Shown here: piece after piece, positions 44,231 through 53,215 of the stretch
Position numbering within the stretch: the first letter of the stretch is position 1
Layout of the letters: each line of letters opens with the position of its first letter
NCBI GenBank assembly: GCA_965116395.1
Contig: OZ220684.1
Location: forward strand, 434,001-498,000
Source: Bin5 sp965116395
GTDB taxonomy: Bacteria; Chloroflexota; Anaerolineae; Caldilineales; Caldilineaceae
Direction of reading: 5' to 3'
DNA length: 64,000 bases
Notes under the pieces: generated by a model
Database searches by the model: none
What the model saw: only the letters and a program-made list of their open reading frames with translations
Told to the model about the DNA's origin: nothing
Position numbers and translations under genes: made by a program

Positions 44231-44263
44231 ACTGCAGGGGTCAGGGGTCAGGGGTCAGGGATC
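44228..44263. repeat. GGGGTCA heptamer tract
   Basis: Just after the dnaE2-like stop, GAACTGCA is followed by three GGGGTCA units and a diverged fourth (GGGATCG). The same GAACTGCA junction and related heptamers (GGTCAGT) recur at 48631-48653, and a pure heptamer tract lies at 59650-59685. Confidence 0.7.
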
Positions 44264-44296
44264 GGAACTGAAGGGAATCAGGAGGTGGGGGGGTTT

Positions 44297-44680
44297 ATGG
44301 AAGAGGGTCAGAGGACACGTGTAAGGTCATACAGGGATTTGAAGGTTTGGCAGAAGTCGATGGATTTGACGGTTCGGACTTACGAGGTTACGAGGAGGCT
44401 TCCTTCGGAGGAGAAGTATGGGCTTGTCTCCCAGATGCGACGGGCAGCGGCCTCGGTGCCGGCGAACATTGCGGAAGGGCAGGCAAGGCGATCAGCAAAG
44501 GAATATCTTCAGATGCTCGGTATCGCGAGGGGCTCCTTGGCCGAGTTGGAAACTTTTGTGGCATTGTCCGAAAGGCTGGGGCTGATCCGAAGCGAGACCA
44601 GCGAGAGCTTGTTGGAAGACTGCGCGGAGATTAACAGAATGATGAATGGTCTGATGCGGGCACTGTCGAGTAAGGGGTAG
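44297..44680 (+). CDS. Four-helix-bundle protein (23S rRNA intervening-sequence protein family)
   Basis: 127-aa protein of the family first seen inside 23S rRNA intervening sequences and related to Avd of diversity-generating retroelements. Family motifs are SYRDLKVWQKSMDL at the N-terminus, then RLPSEEKYGLVSQMRRAAASVPANIAEG and a C-terminal helical half with RGSLAELETFVALSERLG. ATG at 44297 has AGGAGGTG upstream. It is a free-standing gene here, not within rRNA, 66 bases after the dnaE2-like gene and next to GGTCAGG-type heptamers. The molecular role of stand-alone members is unknown; nucleic-acid binding is plausible because the family is basic. No reverse transcriptase or variable repeat is visible. 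Confidence 0.88.
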   Translation: MEEGQRTRVRSYRDLKVWQKSMDLTVRTYEVTRRLPSEEKYGLVSQMRRAAASVPANIAEGQARRSAKEYLQMLGIARGSLAELETFVALSERLGLIRSETSESLLEDCAEINRMMNGLMRALSSKG

Positions 44681-44764
44681 GACTGCGGTATTTGGTATGC
44701 CACTATGCGAGATGGTGAGGGAAAAAGGAAAGCAGAAGTTCGGTCCACGCACTGCATACTCCAC

Positions 44765-44813
44765 TTCGAGCTGGAACTCGAAAAATGTGACAGCAACGCA
44801 AACATGCTATTAT
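44765..44813 (+). promoter_or_regulatory. Possible promoter and operator of the toxin-antitoxin genes
   Basis: An inverted repeat TTCGAG (44765-44770) and CTCGAA (44777-44782) with a six-base gap lies upstream of an extended -10 (TG at 44805-44806, TATTAT at 44808-44813) with a weak -35-like TGTGAC at 44786. FitA/VapB-type antitoxins repress their own operons through inverted repeats, so this is a candidate operator. The assignment is tentative. Confidence 0.4.
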
Positions 44814-44841
44814 GGCGTGACATAGCAAATGGAGATTTTAC

Positions 44842-45087
44842 ATGGCCAGCATAACCGTGCGTAACCTCGAAGAAGGGCTGAAGCGCCGGCTGCGCATCCG
44901 GGCGGCTGAGAACGGTCGTTCTATGGAGGAGGAAGCCCGAGACATTCTGAGAACGGCACTCTATCACCAGCCACCAGCCCGAAAGAACCTGGCGAGCGCC
45001 ATCCGTGCCAGATTCGCACCTCTAGGCGGGGTCGAGCTGGAGATCCCTCCACGTTCACCCATGCGCAAACCGCCTCGATTCGATTGA
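44842..45087 (+). CDS. FitA-type ribbon-helix-helix antitoxin
   Basis: 81-aa antitoxin. Residues 2-40 (ASITVRNLEEGLKRRLRIR, GRSMEEEARDIL) are the ribbon-helix-helix DNA-binding domain typical of FitA. The C-terminal part (SAIRARFAPLGGVELEIP) is the segment that wraps the PIN toxin. ATG at 44842 has GGAG eight bases upstream. The stop lies 11 bases before the toxin ATG and overlaps a possible TTG start of the toxin frame, the usual coupling in such modules. It should repress the operon and neutralise the toxin. The toxin gene next to it is frameshifted, so this antitoxin may be orphaned. Confidence 0.88.
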   Translation: MASITVRNLEEGLKRRLRIRAAENGRSMEEEARDILRTALYHQPPARKNLASAIRARFAPLGGVELEIPPRSPMRKPPRFD

Positions 45088-45098
45088 CGAGACTGAGA

Positions 45099-45520
45099 AT
45101 GATAATCCTGGACACCAACATTGTTTCAGAGATTATGCGCCCCAACCCCAGTTCAAAGTTGTGGCTTGGGTGGCCGGGCAGGCGGCTCCAAACCTGTACC
45201 TGTCCGCGGTCAACGAAGCAGAGTTGCTGTACGGCGTTGAAATCCTGCCACCGGGTAGAAGACGAGACAGACTGCGTCAGGAGGTGGAAGGGATGCTCCG
45301 GGAGGATTTTGAAGGGCGTATCCTACCCTTTGACAGTGCTGCAGCCCAGGCCTACGCCTTGATAGCCGCCACTCGACGCGCTGCAGGGCGTCCCATAAAC
45401 CATGCTGACTGCCAGATAGCGGGCATTGCCCGAAGCCGAGAAGCATCGGTCGCGACAAGAGATGTGGACGACTTCGAAGGGATTGGGATTGCTGTGATCA
45501 ATCCCTGGGTCATTGGATGA
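45099..45520 (+). pseudogene. FitB/VapC-type PIN-domain toxin, frameshifted
   Basis: The start MIILDTNIVSEIMRPNP has the first PIN aspartate. At about 45155 the frame breaks: reading on gives nonsense, while one frame over the protein continues as VAWVAGQAAPNLYLSAVNEAELLYG...INHADCQIAGIA...TRDVDDFEGIGI, complete to 45520. Restoring one base (a G in AAGTTG) would give a full-length toxin of about 140 aa with all four acidic residues. It is therefore a recently inactivated gene or a sequencing error. Active relatives are Mg-dependent ribonucleases that stop growth. The gene follows the FitA-type antitoxin. Confidence 0.82.
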
Positions 45521-45789
45521 GAACAACGAAGTCGACAGCTGCGTTTGAAGAGTATCCTACAAGACTGCGACGGATAAGAGCGTCTGACGGCTTCACCTGC
45601 GAGCACTCCCACTACACTCCGCTGAACAACCTGCTGCAAGTCCAATAGAGGCATACTCGAGCCCACGGTATATTGGGTCGGAGAGGATGCAGAGAGGGCA
45701 CGCGTACGGACGTCGGCCTGGACTGCCCCTTGCGGACCGCTGTCCGAAGTTCTGGCGTGAAATTTGCCTTTCTTGGCATGCCCTTTGCG

Positions 45790-46080
45790 TTTAAGGCCAG
45801 GCCAAGGACGGCGATTGCCGGGGATACACGCGGCGGCGGCTTTGGTCACGCCGCGGTTTGATTCAGGACCGGCATAGAGCGCGACACGGTTGGCCTGTAT
45901 GGAACTTTGCGCGGCGACGCCTGAATTGCGGCCAAGGTTGCGGCCGACGATTGTCCCGCTGCCGGCGACGCCCAGGCAAGGCCGCAACACTGACCCTATT
46001 GAAGGGCTGTTGGTTGGCGACAAGAAGAGCATTTGGTCCTGCCCCGGGGGTATGGCCTGCGAGATGGAGCCGAAACTCGT
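45790..46080 (-). pseudogene. Remnant of an MFS transporter C-terminus
   Basis: In one minus-strand frame the segments IPPGQDQMLFLSPTNS, IGSVLRPCLGVAGSGTIVGR, NLGRNSGVAA and LYAGPESNRGVTKAAAA line up in order with the C-terminal part of the intact MFS gene at 48958-50418 (LGMGLFQSPNNS, MGSVPRARLGVASGLNTIGR, TLGRTSGVAA, HYAGPEFSGGVTEAAAA). Helical character is destroyed by charged substitutions and no start is present. It is a decayed fragment of a related gene. Around it, 45521-45789 and 46081-46248 hold nothing else that I can support. Confidence 0.7.
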
Positions 46081-46248
46081 TGTTACGCGAGGAGAGGGGG
46101 AAGATCATGGTCGTCGATCAGTAGAATCACGCGAGAAACGGTACGGAACTACTTACATGCATTCAGCCAGAAGGAGTGAGAGGAGGGGGCCAGGCGTAAG
46201 CAACTCATTCGCTTGTCTCTCGATGGGATAGGAAAAGGGGCATGGGCT

Positions 46249-48105
46249 CTATGTCCTGACTTTCTGTTTCAGGTTTTGGCCGTTTTCTTTTCCCAAGTAG
46301 CCGCTTGCTTGCAGGTTGAACATGCGGCTGTAGAGGCCGTTCTGGGCCATCAGGTCTTCGTGGGAACCTACTTCGACGATTCTGCCTTCATTGAGAGTAA
46401 CGATTTTGTCGGCGGTCCGGGCAAGGGATAGGCGATGGCTGATGATGACAGCCATTTTGTCGCGGGCTATCTCATGGAAGAGTCCATACATCTCATCTTC
46501 TACGTTGGGATCGAGGGCGGCGGTGGGTTCATCCAGGATCAGGAGCTGGACGTGGGCACTTCTGATGATGGCTCGGGCGAGTGCCACGCGTTGCCACTGT
46601 CCGGCAGACAGGTCAGTACCGTTATCCAATTGTTTTGTCAGCGGTGTTTCAAGAGAATCTGGGAAGGCATTGAATGCCGGCTCGAGACCCGATTTCCGGA
46701 CTGCCTCCCAGATGGAAGGATCTTCGCTGAGTTCCGGCAACCATCCGAAACCGACATTTTCACGGGCTGTTGTTGGAAATCTGGCGTGATCTTGCATCAG
46801 GACAGCGATGTTCTGGCGTAAGGTTTCGAGCTCAACAGATCGGATGTCCTGACCATCCCAGCTTATCGATCCTTCTTGCGGATCATATAGACGGCACAAG
46901 AGCTTGGCGAGGGTTGATTTGCCGGCGCCATTGTGTCCGACGATTGCAACTGTTTCTGCCGGCCCGATAGTCAGACTGATTTCCTCTAGTGCAGGCTTTT
47001 CGGTGTGCGGGTATGCGAAGGAAAGATCCTGAATTACGATTCCGGACGTTGATTTGGTTACTGACGCCTGCTGCTCTGACAGGTCTTGCATGGAAGATTT
47101 CAGACTCAAGAGGTTGAGAATCGGCGAGGTGCCTAATGCGGTTTCGTGAATCTCCGATGCGCCGGCGATCAGAATGTAAAGGCTTCTGCGGACATGCAGG
47201 ACTATTCCAGCATATAGGGCCAGGTCACCTAAGGTATAGATTCCATTCATGGCGGCCCAGACTACGTATATGAACGGCACGCCGATTCCCAGTCCACTTA
47301 GCAACGACCAAAGCAGGATTGATCGAGTACCCTTCTTGCGTAACTCAAAGACTTCATTATATGCATTTCTGAACAGACTGTGCCATCGTTCGAGAAAGAA
47401 TGACTGCAGTTGAAACATCCGCAACTCTTTTGCATGCTCTTCCTGGGTGAGTACGTTTTCAGCTAACTTCATCCTCCTCACTGTGCCTGCCTGCGCTTCC
47501 TCAACTCTCCACCCCTTCTTGGAGTAATGAAATTGAACGTATACGGAAGGGATTGCAAAAAGGAACGCTGACAGTGGAATCCACCAAGCAATCGAAAATG
47601 CCAACAGGAAAACGGGAACGAAGCCGAAGAAACCCATTAGGAGAGCGTTGAGCATATATGAGAGATGGCTCAGTTTGGAAATACCAGATAAGGCCAGCTG
47701 CAAGGTGTTGAGAAGCTCAGTATCCTCAAACAGAGCAATGTCTCTGAATTCGGCTATTTTTCTGAAGATTCTGAGTTTTGTTTCGCCAACTACGTTGTCG
47801 CGGAAGGAACTGGCTTCAAAACTGACCAATGTTTCAAGTGAATCGAGAAAGAGATGGACAATGACGAATCCAAATATGCTGCCTAAAAGGAATGGGTGCG
47901 CGATAATCCATTCCCAGATGTTAGCGGTCGGCAGGCTTATAGAAAGCGAAATCTCATCGATAATAATCTTCATCAGGTACAGAGCAATCGCAGGTCCTGT
48001 ACCTGCCAAGAGGTTAAAGATTGATAGCCGGATCAGATGGTTTGGAGATGCTTTTGCGGCGAGCAGAAAGCTCTGGAAGGCTTCTTTGAAGCTGAATCCG
48101 AACAC
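46249..48105 (-). CDS. ABC exporter, fused membrane and ATPase domains
   Basis: 618-aa type IV ABC half-transporter. The N-terminal ~330 residues hold six membrane helices. The ATPase domain has Walker A GHNGAGKST (Lys396), signature LSAGQWQRVALA, Walker B LLILDEPTAALDP and the His switch (VIISHRLS). Such proteins act as dimers and export lipids, peptides, drugs or antibiotics; the cargo cannot be read here. GTG at 48105 has GAGGGG upstream. Base composition is visibly less GC-rich than in the neighbours and uses more A/T-ending codons, which may reflect acquisition from another source. It stands alone between the MFS remnant and a structured repeat. Confidence 0.9.
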   Translation of the reverse strand: MFGFSFKEAFQSFLLAAKASPNHLIRLSIFNLLAGTGPAIALYLMKIIIDEISLSISLPTANIWEWIIAHPFLLGSIFGFVIVHLFLDSLETLVSFEASSFRDNVVGETKLRIFRKIAEFRDIALFEDTELLNTLQLALSGISKLSHLSYMLNALLMGFFGFVPVFLLAFSIAWWIPLSAFLFAIPSVYVQFHYSKKGWRVEEAQAGTVRRMKLAENVLTQEEHAKELRMFQLQSFFLERWHSLFRNAYNEVFELRKKGTRSILLWSLLSGLGIGVPFIYVVWAAMNGIYTLGDLALYAGIVLHVRRSLYILIAGASEIHETALGTSPILNLLSLKSSMQDLSEQQASVTKSTSGIVIQDLSFAYPHTEKPALEEISLTIGPAETVAIVGHNGAGKSTLAKLLCRLYDPQEGSISWDGQDIRSVELETLRQNIAVLMQDHARFPTTARENVGFGWLPELSEDPSIWEAVRKSGLEPAFNAFPDSLETPLTKQLDNGTDLSAGQWQRVALARAIIRSAHVQLLILDEPTAALDPNVEDEMYGLFHEIARDKMAVIISHRLSLARTADKIVTLNEGRIVEVGSHEDLMAQNGLYSRMFNLQASGYLGKENGQNLKQKVRT

Positions 48106-48168
48106 GATTTCCCCTCACGGGATGTGGGATTGGTCCAATAGGACGGATTGCAGAAAAAGGTGTGCATT

Positions 48169-48198
48169 AGATTAGTTCACTCTAGGCGTGACAGTCAA
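48169..48198 (-). promoter_or_regulatory. Possible promoter for the ABC exporter gene
   Basis: On the minus strand TTGACT (48198-48193) and TAATCT (48174-48169) are 18 bases apart, about 60 bases before the GTG start. Reasonable sigma-70 likeness, but weak -10. Confidence 0.4.
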
Positions 48199-48412
48199 GG
48201 GAGATGCACAACGCTGGGGACGGACCCGCGGCTGTCTGGCCGCGTCGCACATCAGGTGTCGGATATTGATGCTCGAATCTTGTGGCCAACAATTACTGGC
48301 CCCGAGAATCGGGACCACGACAGAAGAATTTTGGTGGCGTGTCTTTTCGGTAGGATGGGTGGACAGTTACTTGTTCGAGAAGGGGCGGGGACGCGCGGCA
48401 GTTTGAAGATTC

Positions 48413-48800
48413 AGCGTAATTGCTAAGCCATATACAGTGCCTGTCATAACCTGCCCTTGAGCCCTGCCGCCATTCAGGCTATCTGATTGCGTATTTGGTT
48501 GGCGGCAGCCACGTTGGTGGAGCGGCACTGCTGGAATGCGCACACACGGTCGGTGAGGGATGGTTTTGTAGGGGGGCGTTGCGGGGGCGCAGCCCCTGCA
48601 CAAAGGAGGCCGCTTGCGGCCGACCGCCCAGAACTGCAGTGGTCAGTGGTCAGAGACTGCGGCGATTGATTGAGGATAGGCGTGAAGAGAAGTGAGGAGG
48701 GAGTCGCCATTGCTCGCCTCATTCAGGATCGCAAATTCGTTTTGGCTGAGTAGTTTCGATTCAGCGTTTAATTGGAGGGAGTTGAGGGCAACCTGCGTTG
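48413..48800. repeat. Dispersed structured repeat, copy C (long form)
   Basis: This is the long version shared with 4586-4915, around the core 48570-48632 (hairpin GCGGGGGC/GCCCCTGC and hairpin GGCCGC/GCGGCC). Shared flank blocks include GCTAAGCCA, CCATTCAGGCT, CGGTCGGTGAGG, TTTTGTAGGGG, TTGCTCGCCTC and GGCTGAGTAGTT. At 48631-48653 GAACTGCA and two GGTCAGT-type heptamers are inserted next to the core. It fills most of the gene-free stretch 48106-48957; the remainder (48200-48412, 48800-48957) shows nothing further. Confidence 0.75.
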
Positions 48801-48957
48801 CGTTGGCCAACCTGAACATGTGAGATTCAAGCCGGCCTGTCCGATTCGCTGCCTTGGCAGGTCATTTTTCGAGATCCAAAGTGGATTTCCAACATCCCAT
48901 CTTCCTTAGCCGGAGCATGGTGCGTCCTCCCAGTTCAAAGTCATCTCGGACAACTTG

Positions 48958-50418
48958 CTACGGGCTGCTACTGGCAGTCTGGGCGGCGGCTTTGTCCTTA
49001 AGCAGGCCCCATGCGCTGAGGGCCAGCCCCAGGATTACAAACGCAAGAGCAACGTAGGAGACGTCGCGGAGTCCGGCGATCTGGGCGGCGGCGGCGGCTT
49101 CGGTCACGCCGCCGCTGAACTCGGGCCCGGCATAGTGCGAGACGCGGACGGCCCACAGGGCACCCAGGGCGGCCACGCCGGAAGTGCGGCCGAGCGTGCG
49201 CCCGATTGTGTTCAGGCCGCTGGCGACGCCTAGCCGTGCGCGCGGAACCGACCCCATCACTGCGCTATTGTTAGGCGATTGGAAGAGCCCCATGCCGAGG
49301 CCCAGCGGCGTAACCCGCAAGATGAAGCCGAGAATGGATGTTTCGGGATTCAGCGTGCTGACAGTGAAACAGCCTATCCCCAACATGACGAGCCCTGCGC
49401 CGGCAATAATGTGGTAAGAGAACCGATCTGACAGAGTTCCGGCAATCGGAGAGGCCAGCCCAAAGAAGAGGTAGGTGACTGCAAGCAGGAGACCGACGAT
49501 GGAAGGTTCCAGCGCCAGCAGATTTGTCAGATAGAAGGGGAAAATCAGTGTGACGCCACCGAGGACGATGAAACTGATCAGGCGCGTCGACAGGCTCAGG
49601 CTGAATTCGGGGTTGCGAAAGATGGTTAGATCGAGTAGCGGCTCCTGCACGCGCCTCTCCGTGTGGATGAAGAACGCAAGCGTAAACAGGGCGATGGCGA
49701 GCAGGCCGATCATTGGGGGCGAGCCGTAGCCGCGACTCTCGCCGACGGTCAGGAAGAGCATGAGAGCGAGGAGGCCGAGGGAAAAGGTGACGGCTCCGGT
49801 CCAGTCGAACCGCTCTTTGCCGCGAGGACGGTCTTTGGGCAGATAGAGCCATGCCAGGGCCAAGCTGATACAACTGAGGGGGAAGCCCACAAAGAAGGTC
49901 CAGCGCCAGGAGAGAAGGTCAAGCAGGACGCCGCCGAGCAGAGGGCCGGCGACTCCGCCAGCGGAGACGGAGGCGCTAAACAGGCCCAGGGCCTTGCCGC
50001 GCTCTGATGGGGGGAATGTTTCGGTGACGATTCCCATGCTCAAGGCGATGGCAAAGGCGCCGCCAACAGCCTGCACGACACGAAAGGCCAGCAGGAGCTC
50101 TATGTTGGGTGCCAGGCCGGCGAGAATCGAGCCGAGGGCAAAGGCGATCGTACCCCAGAGGAAGATGGGTTTATGGCCCAGCATATCGCCAAGGCGGCCG
50201 ACGGCCGGCGAGATTGCGGTCTGTGTCAGGGTAAAGGAAAGAAGGACCCATTGGACGAGGGCAAAGTCGACGTTGAATTCGACGACCAGGGTCGGCAGGA
50301 TGACGTTGGCGATGCCGATGTTGAATGAGGCCAGAAAAACGCCGGAACCGAGCGCGGCGAAGATGAGCCATTTGCGGTCAATTGGCGGTGCAGAAATGGT
50401 TTTGGTCATTGGGGGCAT
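48958..50418 (-). CDS. MFS drug-efflux transporter (DHA2/EmrB-QacA family)
   Basis: 486-aa inner-membrane proton antiporter with about 14 helices, the DHA2 layout. Motif A is GRLGDMLGHKP between helices 2 and 3. Motif C, the antiporter signature in helix 5, is GVAGPLLGGVLLD. A second A-like motif is GTLSDRFSY. The family exports hydrophobic or cationic compounds. ATG at 50418 is used; a second ATG three codons on is equally possible, and no clear RBS distinguishes them. A decayed relative lies at 45790-46080, and the gene is next to an SDR gene on the same strand with a ~210-base gap. The substrate is unknown. Confidence 0.9.
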   Translation of the reverse strand: MPPMTKTISAPPIDRKWLIFAALGSGVFLASFNIGIANVILPTLVVEFNVDFALVQWVLLSFTLTQTAISPAVGRLGDMLGHKPIFLWGTIAFALGSILAGLAPNIELLLAFRVVQAVGGAFAIALSMGIVTETFPPSERGKALGLFSASVSAGGVAGPLLGGVLLDLLSWRWTFFVGFPLSCISLALAWLYLPKDRPRGKERFDWTGAVTFSLGLLALMLFLTVGESRGYGSPPMIGLLAIALFTLAFFIHTERRVQEPLLDLTIFRNPEFSLSLSTRLISFIVLGGVTLIFPFYLTNLLALEPSIVGLLLAVTYLFFGLASPIAGTLSDRFSYHIIAGAGLVMLGIGCFTVSTLNPETSILGFILRVTPLGLGMGLFQSPNNSAVMGSVPRARLGVASGLNTIGRTLGRTSGVAALGALWAVRVSHYAGPEFSGGVTEAAAAAQIAGLRDVSYVALAFVILGLALSAWGLLKDKAAAQTASSSP

Positions 50419-50630
50419 AGGACGGTATAGAGGCTTGCCAGGATATTGGAATGCGATGCGCCCGGGGAGGACTTTTTGCCAGGGTTCATGACTTGCCGAC
50501 AGTTCTGGTTTCCGGCATGGGTGAACGCAAGAGGTTAGGCTACTTCCCCCGGCCAGAGAGTAGAGACGGGTGGATGTCGTTTGGATTTTCGGCTGACATA
50601 GAATGCACCTGGATCCTAAGTCACATTTGT

Positions 50631-51461
50631 TTAGCGCATGAAGGAGCCGCCAGTAACGGGAAGCGAAAGACCGGTAAGAAAATCGGCTCCATCGGAGGCC
50701 AGGAAGGAGACGGCATGGGCCAGGTCGTTGGTTTGGGCAAGGCGTCCGATCGGCGTACTTCCGGCGGCTCCTGACAGAAGGGCGTCGGTGGCATCCTTTA
50801 CTTGCAAGGCTGGGTTGTCGAACAGGTTGGTCATGTGGCCGACCCGTTCGGTGGGCGTCAGGCTGGGGCAGATTGCGTTGACGGTGATGCCGAATTCAGC
50901 AAGCTCCTGGGCCAGGGACTGTGTCAAGCCGACGATTCCGAATTTGGATGAGCAGTAGGCGGCGAAGCGGGCGATGCCACGCAGACCCAAGACTGAGGAA
51001 ACGCTGATAATACGGCCGCGGCCGCCGCGGGCGACCATGTGACGGGCAGCGGCCCGACTGCAGACAAAGGACCCTTTCAGGTTTACGGACATGACGCGGT
51101 CCCATTCGTCCTCTTCGAGTTCGACGACGGGTACGCGATCACGGCCGCCGCGTGCAGCCGCGTTGTTGACCAGGATATCGATCTGCCCCAGTTTGTCGAT
51201 GGCCTGTTGCATGGCGCCTTCAACGGAATGGACATCGGTGACGTCGCAGGTCAGAGCCATTGAGCGGCGGCCCATTCCCTCTATTTCTGCCTGCAAAGCG
51301 GGCAAGCCGCCCCATTCGGCGTCTGCGTAGGGTTTCTCTACGAGGTCGGTCACGACGACGTCGGCCCCATCTTCTGCCAGCCGCAGGGCGATTCCGCGGC
51401 CGATGCCATGTTCGCCGCCGGCGCCGGTGACGAATGCAACCTTTCCATTCAGGTTGTACAT
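50631..51461 (-). CDS. Short-chain dehydrogenase/reductase (SDR)
   Basis: 276-aa classical SDR. TGAGGEHGIGRGIA is the NAD(P)-binding glycine motif, NNAA is present, and the catalytic set is Ser of ISVSSVLG with Tyr169-x-x-x-Lys173 (YCSSK). The C-terminal SLPVTGGSFM is the usual end. The acidic residue after the second strand (VVVTDL) suggests preference for NAD over NADP. ATG at 51461 has GGAGGAT upstream. The reaction is oxidation or reduction of an alcohol or ketone; the substrate cannot be predicted, though sugar or 3-oxoacyl relatives are common. Confidence 0.9.
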   Translation of the reverse strand: MYNLNGKVAFVTGAGGEHGIGRGIALRLAEDGADVVVTDLVEKPYADAEWGGLPALQAEIEGMGRRSMALTCDVTDVHSVEGAMQQAIDKLGQIDILVNNAAARGGRDRVPVVELEEDEWDRVMSVNLKGSFVCSRAAARHMVARGGRGRIISVSSVLGLRGIARFAAYCSSKFGIVGLTQSLAQELAEFGITVNAICPSLTPTERVGHMTNLFDNPALQVKDATDALLSGAAGSTPIGRLAQTNDLAHAVSFLASDGADFLTGLSLPVTGGSFMR

Positions 51462-52434
51462 TTCACTATCCTCCAGATGGTAACAAATGCATTGGTGTCT
51501 CTTGAATGACTCAATTGACGACTGGCTCAGCGGGTAAGATCGATTTCCTTACAAGAAACAGTTTGGTTGTTGGATTCCGTCACCGCCCATTCGAGAGTTC
51601 ACACACTTGCGAATCGTAGGGCCAGACGGTGAGATAGTGTGATATTGGGCGCTGTCTGTAAAGGCTGGACATAACTTTCGGGACACTATTGGATCGGGAC
51701 GCGCACGAATTCCTAAGAGGCAAGACTGCTGACCGTCCGCTCGCTTCTCTATAGAATTTAATCGCATTTGGGCCGGGTAACAAAGTCCAAGGATCCTTGA
51801 ATTTAGGCAGCCGCGTCTGAGACACGGCGGCCGGGCTTTCAAGTGCGGACGAAGGTATGGTCGGTTCCTAGAATGCGACTGTTCGCCTAGCCCTGAAAAC
51901 TGGAGCGTGAGCTAGATTGTAGTATGGAACATTTCACCGAACGCGTGGAGGGCAGTCCGATAGTCAAGAATTGGCATCGACTCGTAGAACAGCGGCTCGC
52001 TCAGGGGGTAGGGAGAACGGCGTATGCAGTGATTGGAGGTCTTGCCAGCTAGGGAGGGTGACTCGCTTAACTGGCGCCGGCCGAGGGCAAAAGGGCATCA
52101 GGTCCGGCAGTAGGGGTCACACACTCTCTCCGATGACTTCAAAGCTGAAGGTGAAGGCTGTCGGCGCGGTCCCATGTCCGGACGGATACGTCAGGAAAGT
52201 CCCGTATTTCAGGATGAAATCAGCTCCGCCGCTACGCTGCACCAGACCGTGAAAGATCATATTGAGTCCGGCCATCTCGTGGGACGGCCACCTCGTTATA
52301 TTCGGGTTCGATGGCGCTGTTCTATACAGTGTGATCGAAACTTTTCCACAGGGGCTGTTGCCATTGGCATACAGGATACGTACTACTTCGCCGTGGCGGC
52401 CAGAGTCGAGACCGATTGTCCAGAAGATGCCGGT
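51462..52434. other. Gene-free stretch of ~970 bases
   Basis: No convincing gene, array or RNA was found. Short frames on the minus strand (51549-51842) and plus strand (51971-52452) lack an RBS and recognisable protein features. Composition is closer to 50% GC than the neighbours, which fits decayed sequence. Confidence 0.45.
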
Positions 52435-53130
52435 CTAGCCTGCCAGGTATAGGCTGGCCATCTCTTCGTCCATACATTTGGCTGCGATGAGCCAGTCTCG
52501 AATGGCGGGATCCATCGCACGCACTGTTGCGCCCAAGCTTTCGTGATAGCTCAATATTAGCGAGAAAAACCTTTCGAGATCGATCGGATCATTTTTCGAT
52601 CCGGGATATTCATCTACTTCATTCTTCAGTTCCCGGTGACTCGTCAACAGGGCTTGGTGCCAGTCGCTCACTTCTGCCGGAGGGCTTACTGAATTCAGAT
52701 ACGCTATCAGGACGCCAAGACCGTCTGAAAACTCGCCATAGGCAATCTCTCCGTCCTCTTCTGCCGTCTCGGTGGAGGCGAATTCGGCGCAGAATACCGC
52801 GTACTCGTCGAGAGACATTTGACGGTTTTCCGGCGCCGGCTCTGGCGTATTGGTCGCTGCGGGCGCTGGTGTTGGCGCAAGCGTTTGTGTTGGTTCAGGT
52901 GTTTGCGTCGGTTCTGGTGCTTGGGTGGGTTCTGGTGCTTGCGTCGGTTCAGGTGTTTGTGTCGGTTCGGCTGTTTGCGTTGGGGCAGTCGTCTGCGTTG
53001 GAGCCGACGCGGCAGGGACCGACTCCTCCGAGACTTCCTCACTTCCATTACAGGCTGCAAGCGTTGCGGCAGTGAATAGTACCGCCAGTAATGAGCAGGC
53101 CCAGCGCAGGCGAGCAGAGTTCGTATTCAC
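52435..53130 (-). CDS. Lipoprotein with Thr-Gln-Pro-Glu repeats, function unknown
   Basis: 231-aa predicted lipoprotein. Residues 1-27 form the signal with lipobox LAAC (Cys27). Residues ~43-100 are a surface linker of PTQTxEPTQ repeats, a stalk typical of wall- or membrane-anchored proteins. The C-terminal ~130 residues (SLDEYAVFCAEFAS...) are predicted helical, with two cysteines (FCAEF and AAKCMDEE) that may pair. I do not recognise the domain. GTG at 53130 has AAGGAGG at ideal distance. It lies 85 bases after the stop of an LRR/FN3-like lipoprotein gene on the same strand, so the two may be co-expressed at the cell surface. Confidence 0.75.
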   Translation of the reverse strand: MNTNSARLRWACSLLAVLFTAATLAACNGSEEVSEESVPAASAPTQTTAPTQTAEPTQTPEPTQAPEPTQAPEPTQTPEPTQTLAPTPAPAATNTPEPAPENRQMSLDEYAVFCAEFASTETAEEDGEIAYGEFSDGLGVLIAYLNSVSPPAEVSDWHQALLTSHRELKNEVDEYPGSKNDPIDLERFFSLILSYHESLGATVRAMDPAIRDWLIAAKCMDEEMASLYLAG

Positions 53131-53215
53131 TTTTGTCCTCCTTCAGCGGCTTATATCTGAGGAGCGGCGTCGGACGAAGCCGTCGTTCGATTCAGTCGTC
53201 ATTGTCGGAAGAGTC

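Noticed and set aside
44297..44680. Diversity-generating retroelement (Avd-like gene near polymerase genes)
   Set aside because: No reverse transcriptase, template repeat or variable repeat was found; the family also occurs alone.
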